A stretch of DNA of 64,000 nt from G965240465 sp965249525 (GTDB taxonomy: Bacteria > SAR324 > JACQKK01). Position numbers and translations under genes: made by a program. The stretch is taken from contig OZ252237.1 in assembly GCA_965249525.1 (NCBI GenBank), positions 1,660,561 to 1,724,560 of the forward strand, read 5' to 3'. Under the pieces are notes generated by a model that did no database searches, was not told the DNA's origin, and was given only the letters and a program-made list of their open reading frames with translations. Shown here piece after piece: positions 41,427 through 48,590 of the stretch; the first letter of the stretch is position 1; each line of letters begins with the position of its first letter.

Positions 41427-42272
41427 TTACTGATAGGGACCCTCTGTGCGCCCGTGTAAAAACTGTTGCCAGATAGGGTCTGAATGCTTTTTCATCTGTT
41501 GGGGCGTTCCTTCTGCCACGATTTTTCCTCGATAAAGCATACACACCTTATCAGCAACCATCATGCTGTTTTGGGTATGGTGAGAAATGACCAGGCAAGT
41601 AATGCCAAAGGAATCGCGCATCTCCATGATTAATTCCCCAATGGATGTGGTGGTGATGGGATCCAGTCCCGACTCGGGTTCATCAAACAACATAATGTTG
41701 GGTTGTAACATGATGGCGCGCGCCACTCCTACACGTTTTTTCATGCCGCCAGAGAGTTCGCTGGGATACTTGCCGCCAATACCAGGTAAGCTTAAACGGG
41801 TGAGGGTATGTTCTACCTTTTCTGCGATTTCTTCTTCAGAAAGATTGGTGTGTTCGCGTAAAGGAAAAGCGCAGTTGTCATAAACGCTCATGGAGTCAAA
41901 TAGGGCAGAATATTGAAAAGACATACCCAGTTTTTTTAACACTTCCAGCCGTTGGCTGGTCTTGAAGGGCAGAACATCAACACCGTCAATCCACAGTTGG
42001 CCAGCAGAAGGACGGATAAACCCCATTACAACCTTCAAAATAGTTGACTTGCCCTGACCAGAACCCCCCATAACCACGGTAACTTTGCCTTTGGGAACAC
42101 TTAAATCCAGTTTATTCAGGATGATGCGCTCGCCAAAACCCATGGTAAGCTTACGGAACTCAACCATGGCAGTTTTGGCAGGGTGTATCTGTTTAGCAGC
42201 CAAATGGGATAGGGAAATTTTCGGAGAAGCCGCTGTTTTTGGAACAATAGCTGTTGGAGATTCCGCAGGCAT
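41427..42272 (-). CDS. mlaF: ABC transporter ATPase of the MlaF type
   Basis: MlaF is the ATPase of the phospholipid-transport system that maintains outer-membrane asymmetry. Walker A GGSGQGKSTIL, Q-loop MSFQYSALFDSMSVYDN, signature LSGGMKKRVGVARAI and Walker B NIMLFDEPESGLDP are clear, and the SALFDSMSV segment is typical of MlaF rather than a generic ATPase. The product has ~40 extra residues before the ABC domain (start at ATG 42272; a TTG at 42278 is also possible). The permease mlaE and mlaD/C/B are not adjacent, which is unusual because the operon is normally mlaFEDCB. Confidence 0.87.
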   Translation of the reverse strand: MPAESPTAIVPKTAASPKISLSHLAAKQIHPAKTAMVEFRKLTMGFGERIILNKLDLSVPKGKVTVVMGGSGQGKSTILKVVMGFIRPSAGQLWIDGVDVLPFKTSQRLEVLKKLGMSFQYSALFDSMSVYDNCAFPLREHTNLSEEEIAEKVEHTLTRLSLPGIGGKYPSELSGGMKKRVGVARAIMLQPNIMLFDEPESGLDPITTTSIGELIMEMRDSFGITCLVISHHTQNSMMVADKVCMLYRGKIVAEGTPQQMKKHSDPIWQQFLHGRTEGPYQ

Positions 42273-42296
42273 AGACAAAGGTCAAAAAAATTCTAA

Positions 42297-42511
42297 TTAG
42301 TAAGGAGGATGACAGCGTTTCCCCAAGGTACGACTAAAGTGATAATAGAGATGCTTTTCAGTTGCCTGTGCACTGCTATAAACAGTCACAGCTGCTCCAT
42401 AAGGCATCAAATCAAAGCCCTCTACAAATTCAGACAAGAGTTACGAAAGAACCGGCAGGCCTCGTCTTTGAGCAGCCGATTGACCTCGTATTGCTGGTGG
42501 GAAAATTTCAT
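42297..42511 (-). pseudogene. possible frame-disrupted small gene upstream of mlaF
   Basis: Two short minus-strand frames meet here. ATG at 42511 opens MKFSHQQYEVNRLLKDEACR and stops at 42422. A second frame, open from just upstream and shifted by one base, reads FVEGFDLMPYGAAVTVYSS and continues to a stop at 42297, 25 bases before the mlaF start. Both parts have protein-like composition and would join with one frameshift near 42424-42430 into a product of ~70 residues. It may instead be two unrelated frames or sequencing error. I do not recognise the product. The gap 42512-42582 shows nothing else. Confidence 0.28.
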
Positions 42512-42582
42512 GCAGAGTTGTTATGTTGCTGAATAGAAAACAAAACGATACAGCATTTGACTTAACGGTTAGTATCAGAAAT

Positions 42583-44172
42583 TTAAAATACACGTAGCTG
42601 ATAACTGAGTTTCAAGTAGCCACCCACTTCTCCTGGAACGTGTCCGAAACGATCCGCGAGTTCTAGATAGAATTCACCAGATCCAGCCGGAAGACGAGGG
42701 GTAAATTCGACCGTAGTGCTGTTCAGATATCTTTCCAGTAACAAGTTGCGTTTTTGATCATAAATACGTAAGACGGGTTCCAAGCGAGATCGTCCTTCAC
42801 GCTGCCAGATGATTTTTAAGGGATTCCCCGCAATAGCGCGTCCGATAAAAAAATCTGAATCGGCACGGGCATCCAATTTTCCCTTGAGGGTAACTTTAAG
42901 AGGCAGTCGGTTAGCTGAATCAAACCAACCATTGCTTTCTACTTCTCTGCCTATTTGATTGCCTGAGAAAGTAGGAGAACGATGATAGCCTGTACGGTGA
43001 CGTCGAACCTGTAAAACAAGGTTGCCATTAACCAATTGTACTTGCTGAACAGCAAAAGGGCCAAAAGTTCGATTTCTCAAGCGTACAGGGAGATCTTCTT
43101 GCAGACCACCGTAGCCTCCACTGAAAATGATGCTGTTGGTTGTAATACGTGAGAGTCCAAAGCCTTCAAACAAACTTCCTTTAGAGAAAAAGAGACGGGA
43201 GAAGGTTTCTTCATCGCCAATACTCTCCAATCCGCTGACAATCAGTTGCAAGGGGTATTGTTGACCAACGGTAAATTGTTTGGGATGTATTTGTACTTTT
43301 TCTGGCAGTAAGACAGTGACCAGCGGATTCACCAGCTTAAGGAAAAACATATCTTGCTGTGCAAGAGAAGCATCTTCAAAGTTGGTGAACAAAGGGTCAT
43401 CAGCTTGGATGTGTAATTCGGCTATTATCACAGCGGAACGCTCGGCTAGTAGCAATAAGCTAAGCTGTGCGGGTTGCTTGCGTTGGGGGGAACTAAAAAA
43501 AAGCAGTAATACTGGCTTGCGAAGTTGACGAGCCAAAATACGTTTGCGATCGCCATTAGACTTAGCACTCAAGGCAGCTTGCATTTGACGACGTGACAGG
43601 GTCCGAGGCGTTTCTAATTGAAAACGAAACAATTCCAGGCGCTGCGAGAGCCGTTGTAATAATCCATCGCGAAAGGCTTGTTGCTGAAAAATAGGGTCAT
43701 CTTTGGCGAATATCGGCTGTAACTGCTGAAGGGGCTGAGAAAGCAATGGCAAAGAGAGATTCCTTAAGGCACTTTCCAGTTGTATTCTATCGGCTTGAAT
43801 CTCTACCTGTGCACGGTAGCGGGTATGGTCTCGCGTCGGTTCCAGTACATTGGCGTGAAAAGATACAATATACTGCTGGCGCTGAGAGAGAATATCTTTT
43901 TGAATAATAGTACGATATTGCTCCAACCAGAACGGAGCTAACAAGCTGCCAATTGCTTGCATCAAAGCATTCCGCTGGGCAAAACTGAGCGCCAATTGCT
44001 TGGCGCTCACCAGATTATCTTCAACAACAGACACTGAAGCCTGACCACGAGCTGTCAAATAGCGTTCTTGTGCTGGCACAGGCGCACCAACCATCATTGA
44101 GGCAACCAGTACCAAAGCTACTGCTGCTATAGGAATATAAAGAGACCTAACGAACATAAGAACGGAGCTCAT
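42583..44172 (-). CDS. exported protein with FlgT-like N-terminal pattern
   Basis: A 529-residue exported protein; the signal is SLYIPIAAVALVLVASMMVG with cleavage near PVPAQ. The N-terminal region LTARGQASVSVVEDNLVSAK then QLALSFAQRNALMQAIGSLL resembles the N-domain of flagellar assembly protein FlgT and related envelope proteins, where an early helix carries an A-rich AR-x-x-A pattern. The middle is helical with many Gln and Arg. The C-terminal ~120 residues (LDARADSDFFIGRAIAGNPL, then SRLEPVLRIYDQKRNLLLERY and a late GSGEFYLELADRFGHVPGE) look like a pre-peptidase or beta-sandwich domain. It overlaps the upstream TPR-SLH gene by 26 bases (or 11 from ATG 44157), so they are coupled. Confidence 0.65.
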   Translation of the reverse strand: MSSVLMFVRSLYIPIAAVALVLVASMMVGAPVPAQERYLTARGQASVSVVEDNLVSAKQLALSFAQRNALMQAIGSLLAPFWLEQYRTIIQKDILSQRQQYIVSFHANVLEPTRDHTRYRAQVEIQADRIQLESALRNLSLPLLSQPLQQLQPIFAKDDPIFQQQAFRDGLLQRLSQRLELFRFQLETPRTLSRRQMQAALSAKSNGDRKRILARQLRKPVLLLFFSSPQRKQPAQLSLLLLAERSAVIIAELHIQADDPLFTNFEDASLAQQDMFFLKLVNPLVTVLLPEKVQIHPKQFTVGQQYPLQLIVSGLESIGDEETFSRLFFSKGSLFEGFGLSRITTNSIIFSGGYGGLQEDLPVRLRNRTFGPFAVQQVQLVNGNLVLQVRRHRTGYHRSPTFSGNQIGREVESNGWFDSANRLPLKVTLKGKLDARADSDFFIGRAIAGNPLKIIWQREGRSRLEPVLRIYDQKRNLLLERYLNSTTVEFTPRLPAGSGEFYLELADRFGHVPGEVGGYLKLSYQLRVF

Positions 44173-45412
44173 TTTTTAGTAGCCGAATCACAATCAAGCC
44201 ATCAGCTGGATTAACAGGATCCAAAGGCGCAAAAATTCCATTGATCTTATCTTTAGGTTCCATCAATGAGCGCGACACCACGGTTTGCACCGCATTAAAA
44301 TAGGGTAAATCCGAACGGACGTCGGGGAATGGAGAATTTTGCCCGATAAAGCGGGTTTTTAAATCTTTTTCACCAGTAACTTTGGCAAGGATATCTTCTA
44401 CCATCAGCGCAAACTCAGCCCTGGTAATGACTTCGTCGGGAAGGAATCGACCCCTGGGAGAAACCTCTAAGCCTGCCACCCCCAGGCGTAGTACTTCTTC
44501 AATATCGCTACGAAGGGGATGGTTAATGATATCCCGCGGGACATCGGGCGAGGCACTGTTGGCTGTAGAGGCTTGAAATTGAGCCAATCCACCACCACGA
44601 CGATAAAGTCTATCCAGTCGCAATTCTGAGATAAACAATGCTGCGATATCGACACGGGTAATCTGTTCATCAAACGCAATGCGCTTGCCATAAAGACTAC
44701 CCGGAGCAGCACGACGTACTTTTTGTACCAAAGCCAACTCATCGTCAGCAACACCGTTTAAAGGACTATCCAATGCCAGTACTCGACGATAAAGATCTTC
44801 AGCTTTGGGCAACTGAAACGCGTCCCGTCTGGCTCGCGCCATATACAAATGGGAGCGAGCGTCGCGGTTGTTGGCAGCACTTAACTTGACAGCCTTGCGA
44901 TAGTGGGATTCTGCTTCTTTCAGCCATTTTTTCTTTTCCTTGGTAAAACGCTCCACGCGAATAGCTGCCAAATGTACTTCCAACTGCTGTGCTTTGTCTG
45001 AAACCTCATTAAAAGCTTTCTTTAATGCATTTTGGGCTCGCTTGAATTGAATTTCTTTCTGGCGACGACTGAGCAATGGATCTGCAGAGGCGTGGGCAGC
45101 CACAATCGCTATGCCTGCGTGGGCAGGAGCATAATTTTCATCCAATCCTAAAGCCAGGTTAAATTCCCTTTCGGCGCGCTTCCAATCGCCCTTTTCCACA
45201 GTATCGTGGCCACGCAAGACGTGGTGTTCGGGAGTATCCAGTCGCCCCGTTGCCTCCCTTCCTTCTTGCGAACAGCCAATAAGAACTACCGCAAACACCC
45301 ATACCAGGGTGAACAGTTTCCATCGTCTGTTTTCAAAGTGAGTTAACCTAGAACTGATACCGTAGGTTTGCAGTAAAGATGGATACAATCTGGGACATGA
45401 TTTCAGATACAT
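44147..45412 (-). CDS. TPR and SLH-domain lipoprotein
   Basis: A 421-residue probable lipoprotein: the segment FTLVWVFAVVLIGCSQEG has a lipobox (LIGC). Residues ~60-200 form helical repeats of TPR type (GDWKRAEREFNLALGLDENY, HYRKAVKLSAANNRDARSHL). The C-terminal part holds SLH-like motifs, such as LPYFNAVQTVVSRSLM with FAPLDPVNPADGLIVI. SLH domains bind secondary cell-wall polymers or peptidoglycan. The ATG at 45412 has AGGAGG seven bases upstream, though it puts the lipobox Cys rather far in (~residue 48). It is second of a three-gene minus-strand set, with the LPP20-like gene upstream and the FlgT-like gene downstream. Confidence 0.78.
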   Translation of the reverse strand: MYLKSCPRLYPSLLQTYGISSRLTHFENRRWKLFTLVWVFAVVLIGCSQEGREATGRLDTPEHHVLRGHDTVEKGDWKRAEREFNLALGLDENYAPAHAGIAIVAAHASADPLLSRRQKEIQFKRAQNALKKAFNEVSDKAQQLEVHLAAIRVERFTKEKKKWLKEAESHYRKAVKLSAANNRDARSHLYMARARRDAFQLPKAEDLYRRVLALDSPLNGVADDELALVQKVRRAAPGSLYGKRIAFDEQITRVDIAALFISELRLDRLYRRGGGLAQFQASTANSASPDVPRDIINHPLRSDIEEVLRLGVAGLEVSPRGRFLPDEVITRAEFALMVEDILAKVTGEKDLKTRFIGQNSPFPDVRSDLPYFNAVQTVVSRSLMEPKDKINGIFAPLDPVNPADGLIVIRLLKNELRSYVR

Positions 45413-45442
45413 AAGGGCACCTCCTAAAAAGATAAAGAAAGT

Positions 45443-46327
45443 TTAGCTTCCGTCTAATACAATTAATACACGACTTTGGCTGAGAAAATCTTGACGACGG
45501 TGCAGACGACGCAGCAAATCAGCATTTTTTTGAGAAAGCACGAAATCTACCTGTCGCGGACCGCTAACTCCTTGGGGTTTAAGAATGAGTGGATTATTGC
45601 CAACACGTGGGTGGTTTTGAGCCTCTTTCAGCGAACGTAAATAACCAACTGCACCTTGAGAAAGCAGATAGCGACGGTCTACATAGCCAGTGGTATAAGC
45701 AGGCATGCCAGCAGGGTCCAGCAAACGAGGAGCGAGAGCCGGAGCAGCATTGAGCCCTCGGGCATCTAGGATAAGGCCACTATATGTTGGTAGAAGACCA
45801 CTACCAGGAGAGAAAGGCGCAGGAGCCTCAGCAGTTAGCCAACGACGGGGCAAGACTTCGTGCAAGCTAGTAGCCAAGCGGATGCGCACACTGCCGTCTT
45901 CCAAGTATTCAGGACCTCGAATCGGCTGGAGATTTTTCAAGCGTCCTTGCAGGCTAGCATTGATCTTTTTAGCAGCTTCCAAGCGTGTCCCCAGTTCATC
46001 ATCGGCATCAAGGTTGATTCCTTGCAACAACTCCAGCAAAACATGAGCGGCATTCAGTTTGGCCGCTCGGGTAGCACTGAGACGCTTTTTCCTGGGGGTG
46101 TTTGCCCAGTTAGCAGGTGTACCTACACCTGTTGCCATAGCTGTGCCTGCGCTCCAATCCACACAAGATGCATCGGAATCTGCTGTACAAGCAACAGATG
46201 AAGAAGGCTGGCTTTGGGAGGCCACAGGATGAGAAACAGCCAGAAAAGTCACTAGCAAAACCGACAGCCACAACAGATTTTTGGCTGCTGCATCACATAA
46301 TAAGAAAGAACGCATCTTATTCATCAT
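45443..46327 (-). CDS. exported LPP20-like envelope protein
   Basis: A 294-residue exported protein. The signal (LLWLSVLLVTFLAVSHPVASQ) ends near VASQ. The mature part has a conserved pattern ARAAKLNAAHVLLELLQGI and GSVRIRLATSLHEVLP, a fold also found in LPP20/FlgP-type outer-membrane proteins, and GLILDARGLNAAPALAPRL then LLDPAG, a motif frequent in deltaproteobacterial surface proteins. It is first of the operon continuing with the TPR-SLH and FlgT-like genes. A link to flagella or the outer membrane is suggested by these families, but no flagellar gene is next to it. Function is not known. Confidence 0.7.
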   Translation of the reverse strand: MMNKMRSFLLCDAAAKNLLWLSVLLVTFLAVSHPVASQSQPSSSVACTADSDASCVDWSAGTAMATGVGTPANWANTPRKKRLSATRAAKLNAAHVLLELLQGINLDADDELGTRLEAAKKINASLQGRLKNLQPIRGPEYLEDGSVRIRLATSLHEVLPRRWLTAEAPAPFSPGSGLLPTYSGLILDARGLNAAPALAPRLLDPAGMPAYTTGYVDRRYLLSQGAVGYLRSLKEAQNHPRVGNNPLILKPQGVSGPRQVDFVLSQKNADLLRRLHRRQDFLSQSRVLIVLDGS

Positions 46328-46451
46328 TCAACAAAATTTATCAGTTGGTATGGTATCCCCTCTTCAGTCTATCTGTCCTAAGTCTTTGCCCATACCCGTT
46401 AGAGGATTCACAACACAAGCTATTATTCACATTCTCTAATAGCATATATTC

Positions 46452-47774
46452 ATGTTAAAGATAGCATTTAATAGACAGTTGATAGACATTAAATATATAG
46501 TCTCTTGCCTGCATAAATGCCATTCAGTAACCTTCAATCAATTTAGCACAAAGCACTTGAAGTCCAAATACTCAAATTCTGTCCATGCCGCAGGTAGTCA
46601 CAGGCAACAAGTACAGCCATTGAAGTATGGCTGTAATCCTCATCAACAGCCGGCCGAGCTGTGTTTTTCCAAAGAGGGTGCTCCTTTTGAGGTGCTGGCA
46701 GGTGAGCCAGGCTATATTAATGTATTGGATGCATTGCTGGGCTGGCAACTGGCGCAAGAAGCACACAAAGTACTAAATCGGCCAGCTGCTGCCAGCTTTA
46801 AACACCTCAGTCCAGCAGGAGCTGCCCTAGAAGGAGAATTGGCTAGTGGTATCGCTGCCCACTGTCCCCTTAATCCCGCCGATCTTTCCCCCGCAGCTAA
46901 TGCCTATTTGCGGGCACGTGCTGCAGACCCTTTGAGCTCCTATGGTGACTTTGCTGCTATCAGCGACCCTGTAGATGAAACTCTCGCCTGCCTTCTCAAA
47001 ACCGAAGTATCCGACGGTATTATCGCCCCAGATTATCATCCCCAAGCTCTGGAAATCCTATGTGCCAAAAAGCAACACCGCTTCTTAGTACTGCGCGCCA
47101 ATCCCCAGTGGCAGCCTCCTATAATGGAAAGCCGAGATATTTTCGGCGTAACCCTTCGCCAACGACGCAACGACATCGCTCTGCACGCAGGCTTGTTACA
47201 GCACCTGGTTACCAACTGCACCAAACGACCGCCCCAAGCCATCCGCGACTTGCTGCTGAGCATGATTACTCTCAAATACACCCAGTCCAATTCAGTGGGT
47301 ATCACTTGGAACGGACAAATAGTGGGCATCGGTGCAGGCCAACAAAGCCGCATCGACTGCACACTTTTGGCAGGCAAAAAAGCCCAACTATGGCGGCTGC
47401 GACAACATCCTCTAGCCACTTCGCTTGCTTTCCAACCCAAAGTTCCACGCCAACAAAAGGTCAATGCCTTGATCAACTGGTTAGATCAGCGCATTACTTC
47501 AGCAGAACGTTCCCATTGGCAATCTTTATTCATTAAGCCTCCTGATGTCTTTCCTACAGAAGAAATCGCCCCCTGGATAAATAGCTGGAACGATGTTTGT
47601 CTAGCGTCCGATGCTTTCTTTCCCTTCCGAGACAACATTGATCATGCTGCCCGCTTTGCGGTATCTCACATCGTACAACCGGGTGGCAGCCACCGAGACC
47701 AAGAAATCATCGCTGCCTGCAATGGGTACGGAATCACCATGGCTCTCACTGGTGTTCGTTTGTTTCTTCATTAG
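46452..47774 (+). CDS. standalone AICAR transformylase (PurH C-terminal-type)
   Basis: This protein matches the AICAR formyltransferase half of PurH: LKYGCNPHQQPAE, VLDALLGWQLAQEA, AAASFKHLSPAGAA, LKYTQSNSVG and ASDAFFPFRDNID, then VQPGGSHRD and CNGYGITMALTGVRLFLH. It transfers formyl from 10-formyl-THF to AICAR, the ninth step of purine synthesis. The N-terminal IMP cyclohydrolase (inosinicase) domain is absent, so the final ring closure needs another enzyme. The start is uncertain: the first ATG (46452) adds ~50 residues with little family similarity; a TTG at 46557 would be closer. ubiE follows on the same strand. Confidence 0.88.
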   Translation: MLKIAFNRQLIDIKYIVSCLHKCHSVTFNQFSTKHLKSKYSNSVHAAGSHRQQVQPLKYGCNPHQQPAELCFSKEGAPFEVLAGEPGYINVLDALLGWQLAQEAHKVLNRPAAASFKHLSPAGAALEGELASGIAAHCPLNPADLSPAANAYLRARAADPLSSYGDFAAISDPVDETLACLLKTEVSDGIIAPDYHPQALEILCAKKQHRFLVLRANPQWQPPIMESRDIFGVTLRQRRNDIALHAGLLQHLVTNCTKRPPQAIRDLLLSMITLKYTQSNSVGITWNGQIVGIGAGQQSRIDCTLLAGKKAQLWRLRQHPLATSLAFQPKVPRQQKVNALINWLDQRITSAERSHWQSLFIKPPDVFPTEEIAPWINSWNDVCLASDAFFPFRDNIDHAARFAVSHIVQPGGSHRDQEIIAACNGYGITMALTGVRLFLH

Positions 47775-47807
47775 TGTTTCTCACCCTAACCTCTTTCTGT
47801 TGTTCCG

Positions 47808-48527
47808 ATGGCTTTTCGCATGCCTTCACAACATGAAAAAGCGGCCTTCGTTCAAGACCGCTTTGGAAGGATCGCTCGTCGTTATGACCTTTTTAACGAT
47901 TTGATCACCCAAACCCAACATCGTCGCTGGAAGCGCAGCTTGATCAATCTAATCCAGCTGCGACCCTCTATGCGAGTGCTGGATATCTGCTGTGGGACGG
48001 GTGATATCGCCCTGCGTGCCTGCCAAAAGCTCAGGGGACAAGGAATTGTTGTGGCAGCCGATTTCTCTCCTCCCATGCTGGCTATCGCCAAACACCGCCT
48101 TCAACCATATCCTTTTGCCCAAACGATTATCGCTGATGCCTTGCAATTACCCTTCGCCAATCAAGCCTTTGACGTCATTACCGTTGGCTATGGTCTGCGC
48201 AATGTCGCCAACTTAGAAATCTGTCTCAAAGAATTGTTGCGTGTCCTCAAACCTGGCGGCCGACTTGCCTGCTTAGATATTGGAAAATCACGCCTCTACT
48301 GGCTGAAACCATTTACCAACGCTTATATGTTCCATATTGTTCCCCTCATTGGAACATGGCTAATGCCTGGCGAAGATATGTTTGAATACCTGCCCTATTC
48401 CACCCAGCACTACCCTTCTCAAGATAAACTCACCAAGCTTTTTCAACAAACAGGTTTTTCTTCTGTTTATCTCAAGGAATACCTGTTTGGCATCTCTGCT
48501 CTTCATATTGCTCACAAACCCGAATGA
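47808..48527 (+). CDS. ubiE: UbiE/MenG C-methyltransferase
   Basis: A 239-residue SAM-dependent enzyme that methylates the ring in ubiquinone and/or menaquinone synthesis. Motifs are the UbiE signature RFGRIARRYDLFNDLITQTQ then HRRWKR, motif I VLDICCGTGDIAL, and DVITVGYGLRNVANLEICLK with ELLRVLKPGGRL. Length and motifs fit either pathway; no ubi or men neighbour is present to decide. The start is ATG 47808, 33 bases after the AICAR transformylase stop, so they may be co-transcribed. Confidence 0.95.
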   Translation: MAFRMPSQHEKAAFVQDRFGRIARRYDLFNDLITQTQHRRWKRSLINLIQLRPSMRVLDICCGTGDIALRACQKLRGQGIVVAADFSPPMLAIAKHRLQPYPFAQTIIADALQLPFANQAFDVITVGYGLRNVANLEICLKELLRVLKPGGRLACLDIGKSRLYWLKPFTNAYMFHIVPLIGTWLMPGEDMFEYLPYSTQHYPSQDKLTKLFQQTGFSSVYLKEYLFGISALHIAHKPE

Positions 48528-48550
48528 AGGTCTTTCTTAAGAAAGATCTT
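48527..48550. terminator. inverted repeat between convergent ubiE and mltD-like gene
   Basis: AAGGTCTTTC (48527-48536) pairs with GAAAGATCTT (48541-48550) around a TTAA loop with a G-T wobble; the inner 16 bases are a perfect palindrome. The element lies between convergent stops and fits a bidirectional terminator, though the T-run is poor. Confidence 0.45.
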
Positions 48551-48590
48551 GCTTGAGGGATGTGCAGACAGTATCCCTTCCTTTCTTATG

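Noticed and set aside
42309..42536. A plus-strand 75-residue ORF upstream of mlaF
   Set aside because: No ribosome binding site or family, and the opposite-strand frames look more protein-like.
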